Part shown: piece after piece, positions 10,857-23,203 of the stretch | Position numbering within the stretch: position 1 is the stretch's first letter | How the letters are laid out: every line of letters begins with the position of its first letter | From: Strigamia acuminata | Lineage: Eukaryota > Arthropoda > Chilopoda > Geophilomorpha > Linotaeniidae | Assembly (NCBI GenBank): GCA_949358305.1 | Contig: OX442314.1 | Coordinates: 30,179,118-30,243,117, forward strand | DNA: 64,000 bases | Direction: 5' to 3' | The notes under the pieces: model-generated | Databases searched by the model: none | What the model was told of the DNA's origin: nothing | Seen by the model: the letters and a program-made list of their open reading frames with translations, nothing else | Made by a program: the position numbers and the translations under genes

Positions 10857-11182
10857 AACTTCCAAATCGATTTTTAATTATGCTGCAGCTTTCACTTTTT
10901 CGGTAATTTTGCTCCAGAAAATTCATTATCTAAGTAAATTCGCTTATTGGCTAAATCCAATCACATGTGATACTCCACAATCCTTCTCAAAGCGTGTGAA
11001 AAGGCAATGCACACTCGTAAAGAAATTCAGCCGTACACGCTCCATTTTGAGAAATTCATCATTCAGTCTTGAAAACGAGTAAGAGAATAGAAATTGCTCA
11101 TCTGAATTGCCATTTCATTCATTCATTAATTGATAGAAGAATTATGGCCAAGTGTTTGATTCTTCTGATGCTGTGTGCCGTC
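10857..11182 (+). pseudogene. Truncated knottin gene copy (promoter plus partial exon 1)
   Basis: A direct copy of 11877-12202 at a constant offset of 1,020 bases. It contains the promoter, the ATG at 11144 and the first 13 codons of the signal peptide (starts MAKCLILLML). Homology ends abruptly at 11182 inside exon 1 and the frame then runs into unrelated sequence. No cysteine-rich exon follows before gene B. Confidence 0.85.
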
Positions 11183-11312
11183 AGATAACTGCACGTGCAA
11201 AATCGAATACACTAATAGAACTTTCTAGAATAATTCAACAATACTACACATTCGAAATATATTAATAGCAACACGATATACACAAATTACAAATACAAAA
11301 ATTCAATAGACA

Positions 11313-11868
11313 CGTTCAATCTTAAATGGATTTCTTTGATCTCGCTGATCAAATTTCTGAAAATCTACATGCAGGGTTGCTTTTCTTGTTTTTTTTTTAT
11401 TTTCAGCCATCTTGATTTCCACATAGAGTGATCAAAGCTTGTTGTTTTTCTTTTAGTGATAACAATTTAACATTTAGCAAAGAACAATGACATGTTTAAA
11501 TGTCCCGCCGTGTTTTTTGGCTGTATCTGTGCCCCCCTGCATTTTGCAAGAGGAAATCGCAACATTTTGGCCGCATTCGAGTGCTCAAAGGCGGCCATTG
11601 CGATTAAATGTTCCGCCGTGAGATATTCGGATATTTCGCGATATGTCGGCCGTGTTTAAATGTTTCGCCGTGCTATGGCATGGCAAAATCGTGACATTTC
11701 GGCCGCATTTGAGCTCTCGAATGCGGCTGGCCGTAAAAAATTACAAACAGGAGGTTATCCAACGGTTCCAATCGCCCATGTGCAACAGTTGGATTTTGGC
11801 AAATTTTAAGGTCGTTCAAAGTTGAAATCCCATTTTCTTGATTTCGGAAATCCATTTAAGATTGAACG
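11313..11868. mobile_element. TIR element between the knottin copies
   Basis: Terminal inverted repeats CGTTCAATCTTAAATGGATT at 11313 and its complement ending at 11868. The interior is GC-richer and carries several copies of GGCCGCATT and GAATGCGGC blocks. No transposase is visible. The interior resembles that of the foldback element at 43938-44662. Confidence 0.65.
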
Positions 11869-12163
11869 CACCTAATGACTTCCTAATCGATTTTTAATGA
11901 TCATGCAGCTTTCACTTTTTCGGTAATTTGCATCCAGAAAATTCATTATCTAAATACATTCGCTTATTGGCTAAATTCAATCACATGTGATACTCCACGA
12001 TCCTTCTTAAAGCATGTGAAAAGGCAATGCACACTCGTAAAGAAATTCAGCCGTACACGCTTCATTTCGAGAAATTCATCATTCAGTCTTGAAAAGGAGT
12101 AAGAGAATAGAAATTGCTCATCTGAATTGCCATTTCATTCATTCATTAATTGATAGAAGAATT

Positions 12164-12793
12164 ATGGCCAAGTGTTTGATTCTTCTGATGCTGTGTGCCG
12201 TCTTGGTGCTTGCTCAACTTGTTGTGGCTACACCACTGGCGGAATTAGGTAAAGAAGCAAAAACCTACTTGTAGTTGCTTTAGATTTCATAACTTGTGTC
12301 TGCTTATACGTCTTACAAGCATTACAGCTAAATAATTTTCCTTTCAGGTGAAACTGAGACTGTTTCCACTGATGTTGACAATCAAGACAGAGCCACGTAA
12401 GTTGGTCACGAAATTATTACTGCCACTCTCCAGGTAGCGCAATAAACTTAAAGCTTGTGATAATTTCTCACGTCTAATGCCCGTATGAAAACTGATTGAA
12501 ACCGACTTCATTTATTACCTAACAAATGCACCAAACGCGCACTCCACATTGCACTTTATAAACATTATTCCTAATCTAAAGGATCCGGACACTTTATCTA
12601 CTAATAACAAACAGCACTGTGTGCCTGTATTCTTTGAAAAATGTGATGAATAACTAATCAATTTTGTTCCAGAGATTGCCTTGAACACGGGACTCCAGGC
12701 TGTGATGAAAACGATGACAAGTGCTGCGGATCATGCGTGGCGCCCAGAAGGGTGGGAGAAACTGTGTGTGTTATCTCCGTTTTCGATAAATGA
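12164..12793 (+). CDS. Secreted six-cysteine knottin-like peptide B
   Basis: A small secreted peptide of 84 residues in three exons: 12164-12248, 12348-12396 and 12673-12793, all GT-AG and in frame. The signal peptide is about residues 1-22 (starts MAKCLILLML). A short acidic propeptide-like segment (ETVSTDVDNQD) is followed by a mature domain with framework C-x7-C-x6-C-C-x2-C-x10-C and a short tail. This is a knottin cysteine order. Signal and pro regions are nearly identical to gene A, while the mature loops differ in length and sequence, a pattern typical of venom or defence peptide families. Polyadenylation signal AATAAA at 12853-12858. Function (defence, toxin or inhibitor) is undetermined. 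Confidence 0.87.
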
Positions 12794-13272
12794 GACGAGC
12801 AGTTTCCCAAGTAGACCTTTTTGAAAAGTTGGCCCGAGCGTCAATATAGATAAATAAAGACATTTCTAATGCAAATCAAAATTATTTATTATTGAAAGTC
12901 GTGACACAAACACCAACAACTTAAACATCGTCTACTGAAAGAAAACCAAGCGCGAATAATAATTTCCTCAACAGAAACATTACATGAATAAATGACAATC
13001 AGTCTGATCAAGAAATACAGAAAGACCGGCAGAGCGCCAGCCAATCATGGCACACGCAGAGGATCATATATTACGTCATTGTTGAGCAGAAATACCATTT
13101 CTGTCTCACTCATATTTCGGGTAGACCAAAATATAAAGAAATATTTTCTACTAAATATTGCTTGAAAACAACAAAATTGTTTATTAATCAAATGAGTATG
13201 TTTTCAAATGAGTATATAAACTGAGTACAATTATTCATTCTGCGTAACTAAACACCATACAGCAATAATGTT

Positions 13273-16200
13273 TCATTTTGGATAAACTTGTACTTCGGTA
13301 CTTCCATCAATATCCCTCAATTGCAACGAAGTAAAACTGACCAAAATTGTGAAATTACCGCTTTCCGTAGGCACTACTTCCCAACTGGCCTCAGCTATTT
13401 GGTTTCTTCCAACATTTCTACCAAAAAATCAAGCAATTAATAAAAGTTAATAAATAAAAAATTTGAATAAAAAAAGTTATTTACGGGATCCGTATTTCTC
13501 TCGGTTCCGCGAGTCCAGGACTCTCAAATATAAATTTTGCAACCATAAGATACTTATTCAACGGGTTGGTAAAACTAGCGGTGATTTTCGCTGGCTTGTC
13601 CACAACCATCCTCTCGTTAGCCTAAAACAATTATTAATTAAATAAGATTCGTAAATAGAATTAAAATACATACCACTATAGAAATCTCCGGAAAACATAT
13701 TCGGAAATCATCTTCGGCGTGGTAAGTTTGTCCCGTCTCTTTAATATGCAACATGGCGGACATGAGCATGCTTCCTTGGTCCTGCAATTTACCGATGTAT
13801 TGGTCGGCTTTAACGGGAAGTGAAATAACTTGTTCTGGATTGATAAAATAAATAATAAATCTATGTATAATGTTGATATTTGTTATGTATACACCTTGTA
13901 AAGGGAGAAGAATCACTTCCGAATAATTTTTCGCGACTCGCTTGACGATTATTCCGGTGTACTGCATCGCGTCAACTCTTAGGCAAGTTTTTACGGTTCT
14001 CTTTTCCTTGCTCTTGTTATAAACCTGAGAAATAAAAAATTTTTAGTTTATATATTTTGGGTTTTTATTTTTATTTTTTTTTTACCATCACGCGGAGTTG
14101 GAAATCTTGGCCCATTATAACCTCGTCCTTCAACTCGAGTTCGCACAGAACGTCGGATATTTTTTTCTTGTTGTAAATTGAACTAGAAGTACTTCCTGTT
14201 TTACAAACCGCATTCATCACTGACATTCGTTCCTCTTCACTCACTGAAAGTAATGCATTCAAATCACATTTGCTTATAGGTTGTTGATAAAATTTGACAA
14301 TTTCTTTTATGAATTTTGCCACATTTTTGATAAATTTTGACAAATTATATATCAATTTTCATTAAATTTTGATAATTTTTGACAATTTTGACAATTTGGA
14401 CCAATTTCCTTGAAATTTTGATGAATTTTAACAATTGTGTGAAGAATTTTAACAATTGTGTGAAGAATTTTAACAATTGTGTGAAGAATTTTAACAATTT
14501 TGATGATTTTTGACAATTTTGTGAAGAATTTTAACAATTTTGCGGCAAATTTTGACAATTTTGGGCTAACTTTTGACAATTCTTTAAAGAATTTTGATAA
14601 AATGTTAAATTATAAATTGATACTGCATTTACGGTATTTCCCTTACTCTCAGTTTGCTTGTATTCATCCGTAATATCCAACCTATCAATATTTCCTTTCA
14701 TTAATGGACCAGGTCTTCGCGTGCTAATATTCTTCCCAATTCTAAAACAAAATAAATAAAAATCCAATAATTAATTCTAATCTTTAATTACACCACAAGT
14801 ATACTTTTAATTGCGAAAATCTTACGACATTCTATCCAAATCAATAAACTCCAGTGGCACATTTTTATCTCTGAAAAGCCAGTACACTTTGTCCGCGTTC
14901 ACTTCAGCAAAAACAAACGGAGTGTCGTACTGATAACCAACATGACCTCTACGAACCGCAACCAATGAAGCCGGACCAGTACGAAAAATACCTACAATAA
15001 AAATAATAATAATTACTTTTACAATAATTATTATTTTTCCAATAATTTCATCCAAATAAAACCTTCGCTTAATTCCTGCGGAGTTGCATCAATCGCTTGC
15101 CAGCCGCCGTAGCCTTTCGGCAAATCTGGTCTCTCCATCCAGCAATCATTCCAGACATGAAAATTCCTTTAAAATTTGAAAAATAAGATTTAAAAAAATA
15201 TATACATCCCCACATCGACATTTCTGGAATAAAATTTACCAAACAGAATCATTGTCTAAGTGCTTGACGCGTTTTCCTTTCTCGTTAAAATGGTGGTCTA
15301 TCGTGATGTTAGCATCCGTGTCGTGTGCCGAAGCAAAATTAGTGACCGATCTTGTGGGAATGCCCAGTGCTCGCATAACTAGATAATAAAATTCAAGTTA
15401 AGGGTTGTCCAAATACCAAATGAGCTTAACAGCAGAATACCACAACCGAGTTTGGTTTTTACCAAATAGGACTCTACCTCTCATGGCAACCACTTGAACA
15501 TTGCACAGCAAATTCCCGCATGTGGTAACACTTGCTCGAACTTGCTCCAACTCTCAATGTATTGTGACCAGCTGCCCCTGCACGCTGATCACTGCCCTTC
15601 AATGCAAGGCACTTGGTGCAGCTCTCTCGCCTCTCGCGGCGTCTGTTGCGGTCCTCCGCAACCAAGTGGAGCTGAGGGCCCTTGATTCATCCAATCGGGC
15701 CCCGGAAGTGACCCTTCCGGAAGTGGGTGGGCCCCGTAGCGGCCCACGAGTTGTTACACAGCTAACAAGACAAACGGTCGCATTCCGACCGTCTCCCAAA
15801 CTGACTGCAATGACGACCCGAACGATCGGCATGGCGACTCTGTCACCCGCCCGGACCTGAGCATCCGTGGAAGACCATGTCCGTCCAACATTCTCCGTGG
15901 ACGTTGTGACGGCGTGGCAAAAACGAAACTCCGACCACACGTGTCATGAGGCCCAATGGCCGCCATGACATGTGGTATGATCACATTGGGAAATACACTG
16001 TGGGACACCTAAATCATACCCCTAGACAACAATAAAGTATAACAATCTAAACCATTGTGTCTCTTGTGTATTTCGGAAGTTGTTTTCATCGTGTGTGTTG
16101 CGTCCAGCGTCTCGTGGCCCTCCCCTGACCATGTGGCGTCCGTCCAAACACTCACAATTTTACAATATATTGCCTTTCAAAATATATTGCAATACATTGC

Positions 16201-18753
16201 GAAAAAATTCCAATGTATTTTTTAACCATTGGTTTTTCAATATGTTATTTCAGACAAATCACAAGTGGTAAACTGCTTTGTACTAATTGGGTTCACATTG
16301 ACAAATTACTTGTGGTGGTGACACCGGAAAATACCCAGCACTGTCCGTACTTGACCGGTTCGGCACTTCCATTGTACCACTTTTGTAGGATTTGTACACT
16401 GCCTTGCCAATCTGTTGGCGGAGTGCCACCTTCGTAATCACCAGACCAATTTCCCTCCAATACGCCTAAATCATCATTTGCATTAACCTAAAAAAAGAAA
16501 TTAACCAAAACATAAGAAAGAATTTTTCCTTCATTTGTTTTCGCTTACCATTGCTGACACAATACGTGCAACATGAATCGGCGAAGCTCTGTGCCGATAA
16601 CGGATATTTGACCAGTCCAATAATACCATGCAAGCATCAAGAATATTGCTTTCGTACTAAAAAAATTTTAAAAAAATCAAAATATCCCTATATTATGTGT
16701 CCAAAACACATAAAGTTATTTAAACAAAATTTCTTTTTAAATACCTGTCCAAAATTCCAAACACATGGTCTGAAACTACTGGCAGCACCCCTCCATATTT
16801 TCCCAACATCATTCAAAACATATTCTTCGCGAAAGCTGTTATCTCGCATGAAGACAGAGTCATCTAAAAAGAATTAAATCTAATTAAACAACACATCAAC
16901 AGAAGGTTTAGAATTATTATTCTTTTACCTTGACACCAAGGGTTAAACAGGACGTATAAAGTATTAGATTGAAATCTATTCATGATTGGATCACCGACAT
17001 AATTAGTACGAATATCTTCTTGGCGAATAGTCTGAATTTCAAGAGACCAAACTCCAATGATGCAATCTGTCATAAAATAACCATAAGAAATGTACCATAA
17101 TTGCAATCTTGTCCCAAGTACGTGACAAAAAATGTTAACCACACAATTAATCAATTAAACCTTGGATCATTTTATCAAGGTTAATTCAACGTGTAGACAG
17201 GGCTGGACAACTAACCACACATCAATTAACCGAGTAAACAATTGTGACCAGCTGCCCCTACGCGCTGATCACTCGCCTGCAGCACAAGGCACTTAGTGCA
17301 GCTCTTGCGCCTCTCGTGCACCTGATGCGGTCCTCTCTCCTCTGCAACCAGGTGGAGCTGCGGGCCCTTGATTCATCAATCGGGCCCCGGAAGTGACCCT
17401 TCCGATAGCGGTCCACGAGTTGTTCAACAGACAGCATGGTGAACGGTTGCATTCCGACCGTCTCTCCAGAACTGACTGCGATGGCGACCTGAATGATTGG
17501 CAAACGTTCTCTGTGAACGTACGATGGCGTGGCAAAAACGTAACCCCAGCGGTGCCACGCGGTCTGAACAGGGATGGATGATACAGCCATCACATTAGGA
17601 ATTACACTGTGAGACAACTAAATCATATCCCTAGACATCAATAAAGCATAACAAACTAAACCTTATGTACTTCGAAGGTTGTTTTCATCATATGTGTTGC
17701 GTCCAGCACCTCATGACCCTCCCCTGACCACGTGGTGTCCGTCCGAACAGTCACACGATTACAGTAATCAAGCAGACAATTAAACAGGTGAAAATGAGCG
17801 CTAAAATAGGCAAAAATAAAAATCTTCCGTTTCATTTTCACCCCTTTTATCGTTTCCCCAATTAATTGATTTCCTGTTAATTGTCTGTACGGTTAATCCA
17901 AATAGATGACACCTGGTTACTTGTCGCCCTTTCCAATAGACCATTGGAAAATTATGACATAATGTAGTTTGGCTCTGCCCACAATAAGAAAACTACAAAT
18001 TAACAATGTTATAATGTTATTTTGCAATGGTTTTCTCATAGAGGAGAGCAACATTGTCACAATCACACGTATCATCTGATCTTATTTTTCCAATGGCCAA
18101 TCCCTATACAGCCATTGCTGTGGACATTTGGATACGAAATGGACATCCACTATTTCATTGTTTTCTCCTTACCTGATGGCACAGTGATTGAAACATAGAT
18201 CTCTCTTCCCTTGTTATTAGTCATATTCGCACTCCACGTATCACGGATAACTTCCGTGTGGTCTGGCTCATAGTAAACAGGAATTAACGCTTCAGTTGCT
18301 TGGCTAACCATTGGAGTTTTTCCTGCATGGATGGAATGGATTAAAATGAGAATTCATGCTTTAACTAGCCTGATATCAGCTTACCTATTTGAAACAGTAG
18401 TCGCATAATATCTGTGTCGTCATCATAATTTGTGTCAAATGACACTTTAATGAGAAAAGGCTGGCCACGTCTAATGACCAATTGATTGTCTTTTTGGCGA
18501 TTGATAAAAAATTTATCTGTGTGATGCAGAGAACCATTCTTTTCTTTGCACAAGTCGACGGATGAAACTGCAGGAATTGATCGTCTTTCTCCAACTTTAT
18601 CCACGAAAGTGTAAGAAAACGCACCTTAATGACAAAAAGGAAATGATGTAGTGCAATAGAGAAATCGATGCTGAGCTTACTCCAATCTCTGAATAATTCT
18701 CTTGTTGGTAGTTCTTTCGGTTGAGGAATTTCGTTGCTAATACGATCGGACAT
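13273..18753 (-). CDS. Tg: Transglutaminase (protein-glutamine gamma-glutamyltransferase)
   Basis: Calcium-dependent enzyme that cross-links glutamine and lysine side chains; in invertebrates it acts in clotting and cuticle or matrix cross-linking. Sixteen exons: 18753-18681, 18624-18385, 18322-18173, 17066-16929, 16863-16745, 16656-16549, 16487-16310, 15378-15240, 15166-15063, 14991-14826, 14741-14647, 14243-14086, 14024-13895, 13834-13674, 13621-13485 and 13417-13273. The frame closes on 746 aa. The N-terminal beta-sandwich has LVIRRGQPF. The core contains [10 protein letters not shown], then YGQCWVF (nucleophile Cys326), HVWNDCWM (His385) and [10 protein letters not shown] (Asp408); triad spacing matches the family. 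Two C-terminal Ig-like barrels follow. No signal peptide, so cytosolic or secreted by a non-classical route, as in other animal members. Introns 3 and 7 hold mobile elements. Confidence 0.97.
14390..14580. repeat. 20-bp repeat in transglutaminase intron 11
   Basis: Direct copies of a 20-bp unit like GAATTTTAACAATTGTGTGA, surrounded by diverged ACAATTTTGA relatives. It lies between exons 11 and 12 of the transglutaminase gene. Confidence 0.7.
15563..16156. mobile_element. Solo-LTR-like element, copy 1
   Basis: Begins TGTGACCAGCTGCCCC and ends CACTCACA. It is far more GC-rich than the surrounding intron and shares most of its sequence with 17243-17755 in the same orientation. TG...CA ends and an internal AATAAAG suggest a solo LTR, but a clean target duplication was not identified. 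It lies in transglutaminase intron 7. The ORFs inside it are chance. Confidence 0.65.
17243..17755. mobile_element. Solo-LTR-like element, copy 2
   Basis: Begins TGTGACCAGCTGCCCC and ends CAGTCACA. Related over its length to 15563-16156, with internal deletions. It lies in transglutaminase intron 3. Confidence 0.65.
17940..18105. repeat. Dispersed repeat, copy 1
   Basis: Shares a long block with 35297-35455 (both contain AACAATGTTATAATGTTATT followed by TTGCAATGG). Both end near TTTTTCCAA and a short inverted CCATTGGAAAA-like terminus, consistent with a small TIR element. It lies in transglutaminase intron 3. Confidence 0.6.
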
Positions 18754-18918
18754 CTTTGATGGAATATTAAAAACTCAGTCGGTTATTGTCTAAATTGAAG
18801 AAGAATTTAAGTTTGACAAAAAAAACGAAAAAAATCTGCACTTTTGTACACACGTTGTGCATTTTGAACCTTAAAAGGGCATTTTTCTACCTAGAAATTG
18901 CCTGATTGCAGTTAGAAA

Positions 18919-19530
18919 TGGCATTTTTACACATAAAAATTGCATTTTTACACATAAAAATTGCATTTTTACACATAAAAATTGCATTTTTACACATAAA
19001 AATTGCATTTTTACACATAAAAATTGCATTTTTACACATAAAAATGGCATTTTTACACATAAAAATGGCATTTTTACACATAAAAATGGCATTTTTACAC
19101 ATAATAATGGCATTTTTACACATAATAATGGCATTTTTACACATAATAATGGCATTTTTACACATAAAAATGGCATTTTTACACATAAAAATAGCCTGTT
19201 GCAGTTAGAAATGGCATTTTTACACATAAAAATGGCATTTTTACACATAAAAATAGCCTGTTGCAGTTAGAAATGGCATTTTTACACATAAAAATGGCAT
19301 TTTTACACATAAAAATTGCATTTTTACACATAAAAATTGCATTTTTACACATAAAAATGGCATTTTTACACATAAAAATGGCATTTTTACACATAAAAAT
19401 AGCCTGTTGCAGTTAGAAATGGCATTTTTACACATAAAAATGGCATTTTTACACATAAAAATGGCATTTTTACACATAAAAATAGCCTGTTGCAGTTAGA
19501 AATGGCATTTTTACACATAAAAATGGCATT
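18919..19530. repeat. 21-bp minisatellite with higher-order structure
   Basis: About 25 tandem copies of a 21-bp unit such as GCATTTTTACACATAAAAAT plus one base. They are interrupted at roughly 60-190-bp spacing by AGCCTGTTGCAGTTAGAAAT, which creates a higher-order repeat. As 21 is a multiple of three, long spurious ORFs appear on both strands. The array lies just upstream of the transglutaminase start. Confidence 0.95.
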
Positions 19531-22426
19531 TTTGCATTCGAAAATGCCAATATGGCACTTAAAGTTGCATTTTTGTTGATAAAAATAAAATTTTCGTCTA
19601 TAAAATGTTCATTTATTCATTTAAATTGGTATTTTTAGACCTGAAAATAGATTTTGTACCTAAGTGCAGTAGGCTTGTTATTTCTGAAGTGTATACATGG
19701 GTGAAATGATTAATGAAAATCGTTTAACTCAAATAGTAATTAATATCACACAGACAAAAAAAAATCCCAATTAAAATGACATTATTTTAACTCAATTAAA
19801 GCTGACATCAAGAGCCACTCACATTGTGATGGATGATCAAGTTCTCCGATTACTGCACTCTAAATAGCACTTAACGTTTCAAATAAAATCCCATAGAACA
19901 CATGGATAAGAATTTCACGCACTCAACAGAAGAATTCTGCTTGTTAAAAAACCAAAAAATTCAAAAAAATGCACAAATCCTGCATTAAACCCTTAATTGA
20001 TTGGCCATCAATTCACACAACTCTTGCATCCCATTTGGGCGTGTCAGTTCTCATTCTGATGCCCCTCTTGAGACAGACCTGAACCACTCCCCACTTCCCC
20101 TTATTTCACTCCATTACATAAACAGTCCATTCATTGTGAACATTCAAGACCTTTCTTAATTTCCCACAGCCACCATAAACCTAAAGTCTGCCATGTTTTA
20201 GTTTTTTCTGACTCATTTAAGCACTTTCTGCACCCTGATCTGCGCAGATGGAATACGCCCAGTATCCATCGAAAGAAGAATCGGAAAACGGCAACAAGTA
20301 CCGTAATACCCCGTTTTGAAGACCATGCCAATTGTTCCTTATAATTATGAGTTACAAGCTCATAACTGATACATACATGTTACGTATCGTTAAAAAAAGA
20401 CAGAAATCGCCGTTTTTTTTCGGGAAAAATGGCAATATATGCATTTATTTCTGATTTTCGGAAAATATGCATTTTTAGCCAATTTTGGTTTTTTATTGAA
20501 TAAAAATAATTCCTACGCATTTATGGATTTATCCTAGCCCTATTTCTTTTGTATGCACTGGAAGAAGTTTATAGCAATAATTGGAAAATTTGCAGTGCAA
20601 ATAAAGTTTGTGCATTTATGAAATAAATGAATTAAAATACACATGTTAGCAAAGCGTGTTGTCATTTTTAAGTGTTTGTTCAACTCCATCACTCATTTTA
20701 CATTCCTTAATGTCATTAAAAGATATTTTTGTTTGTGTAAATCATTTCCATTCCATTTTTATGTCAACTGTGCCACTTTTTAATCATATTAGAGTTTTTT
20801 TTTTATTTAAATTTAAATAGGTGTAAACAACCTGTTGTTAATTCAGTGGGATTTGCATAGCAAATAAGTGAATGGAATTATGCATGCTTTTTGACAGGAA
20901 TTTGAAATAAGGCCATGTGGGATTTTTTTTTCTTTTTTAAAAAAAGGAAAAGTAAAATAAAATTGTTTCCATGAATTCCAAAAAAAAAAATTAAATTAGG
21001 ACTAGAAAAAAAATACTAGAAAACATTTCCTGTGCCAGTTTGGTCACAAAACAGATCCTTTTACAGGACTAATTCTGCTTAAGTTAAAAATTACTCATTG
21101 AATGATCATCTTAAATTGCTAATCACAGCAGAAACAAGAAACAGGAAACACGTGACCTCAAATATCAACTGAATGAATTCTTAAAGAACCATAAATTAGA
21201 TTTAATTCAGATTCTATAATTAATCAATTTAAATATTAATTTAAAAAACATTACATTTCATGCTCAAGAGTCCATTGCAATAACACAAAAACAACTACTT
21301 TAAAGGTCAAATCATGTACAAAAGTAAAAGTTTTAAAACTGCTTCCAGAATACAAAAAAAAAAACCCAACAAAATAAAATTTCAAATATTAATTAAGTAC
21401 TAAAACAGTTTCAGGAAAAATTTATTATAATTTTAATTTCAAGTTCAACATTAAAATAATTTTTTTTTTTTTTGCAATCAAAAATTTTGAAACTTCAAAT
21501 TTACAATTTTTTTGCAAAAAAAAAAAAGAAAAATCAAAAAAGATATTCAAAAAAATCTCATTACCTCCAAATGTGCCTGTGTCTGCTTTGGAATGCAGCC
21601 TCAGAGTAACTCTTCCAGTGGTGACCACATATTACGTATTTGGCCACGCCTTATAGTGGTTTGTGATTAAATATGGCACTAAAAGTCAACCTCAGTCCAT
21701 TTATAGACAAATTTGACCTCTTATTTTCACTACAAGGAATACCTAAGTTGATAAACCCTTTTTTCACACCAAAAAATCGTCAATTTGAGTTTGTTTAAGA
21801 AATAATGTCTTCAGGCTACTTAAATCTCGTGTAGATAAGTTCATTTTAGTGGGCCAAGGGGGTAAGTCACACTCACAATCCCAAATAATCATTTCATTTC
21901 ACAGTGTGTGTGAAAAATCACAATATGAAATCAAAAGGAAAGAAATGGAAATTGTCAAGGAAATTCATTCATGTGGAAAAATTAAAAATTAAAAATAAAA
22001 AGAAGACAAATTGGTTTTAATTAGACAAATCTCTTCCAATTTAAGTACTTTCCCTTTTTTTGAAATCCTCAGTTTCAGTTTACTTGGTTTCTTGTTTCAA
22101 GCAACCATTGCAAAATAAACAATGATATCATCAGAACTAATTCACCGAAAAGAGAAGATAGCAATGTTTTACTCATGGTCTTATGGTTTTCTCACAAAAA
22201 AAAATATTAAAATAATATTTGATTAACCAATGGACATGCTATTTGAAAATTGTGCCTACAGATGGCAGTGGGGCTCAGTACAACCGTCGAACAAGAACCA
22301 TAGAGGGAAATCAGAGAGCATATGAAAATTATGCAGGGTGAAAGTAGAAAGGATGTCTTGCCGAAACTTACCGCCGCTAAAGAAGTTTCACTTCAAACAT
22401 CGTTGTCGCCAATTAAGCGCCTACCC
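19531..22426. other. Intergenic, no gene seen
   Basis: AT-rich sequence with poly-A and poly-T tracts around 20930-21010 and 21460-21530. Short ORFs at 20131 and 21425 (minus) have no family character. No RNA gene recognised. Confidence 0.5.
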
Positions 22427-22713
22427 CAGGGGTCGGCAACCTTTTGAGACGGAAGAGCCAAAAGTTATAATTCACAAAATTTCACAGTTTTTAAAGAGCC
22501 ACTAACATTTTTGTTTCAATATTATGGTATTTGATTAGGATTAGGTATATAAATTTGATTTTTGATTTAAAATAAATAGCTTTAAATATGAAATAATATT
22601 TATTCATATATAAACATAAAAATGTTTTGCACAAAATACAATTATTAATATTTGCGCATGAAACTGGCGAGCCGCATCTTGACATCGAAAGAGCCGCAGG
22701 TTGCCGACCCCTG
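22427..22713. mobile_element. hAT-type MITE
   Basis: Ends CAGGGGTCGGCAACCTTTTG and GGTTGCCGACCCCTG are inverted repeats of the hAT type. The element is flanked by an 8-bp near-perfect target duplication, GCCTACCC (22419-22426) and GCCTACGC (22714-22721). Non-autonomous, 287 bp. Confidence 0.9.
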
Positions 22714-22740
22714 GCCTACGCGCCTACTTCACACCCTACT

Positions 22741-22991
22741 AGAGGGCCGTCCATATATTACGTAACACAAAATTTGGGATGGTCATCAATCATGGTCATA
22801 ACAAATTCCCGAACACCCACCCCCTAATTACGTAACAAAACTGAAATCCCCCCCCAAATTTTCCAAAAATCGTATAAAAAAGATTATATTTAAATTATTT
22901 AAAATTTAATTTTTTTTACATGAAACGTAACAAAATTTGAAACCCCCCCCCCCACCCCCTGGTGCGTTACGTAATTTATGGACGGCCCCTC
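22741..22991. mobile_element. Short TIR element
   Basis: Inverted termini: AGAGGGCCGTCCATATATTA with CGTAAC on the left, and GTTACGTAATTTATGGACGG with CCCCTC on the right. The interior contains poly-C tracts. No coding capacity. Confidence 0.85.
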
Positions 22992-23203
22992 GGTGCGTTC
23001 AGAGTTTCTGTTTATACCGTTTACGCAGTTTATATAAACGTAATTTCCATGGTTTCAACTGTAGGAGAATGTAGGTTTGAACTTGTAAAATAATTAATTA
23101 AAAGAGATTAGATTTTATTCATGATTTCATCAACACATTGGAAAACAAACAAAATTCGGCAAAATTAATCCACAGAATGTATTGGCAATATCACTAGAAA
23201 TGT

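Noticed and set aside
15474-16008. GC-rich ORFs on both strands inside transglutaminase intron 7
   Set aside because: They fall within the LTR-like element that recurs at 17243-17755; frames are not conserved between the two copies.
18871-19477. Long ORFs encoding heptapeptide repeats (MCKNAIF, AFLHIKM) on both strands
   Set aside because: They exist because the 21-bp minisatellite period is a multiple of three; they have no unique sequence, splice logic or start context.
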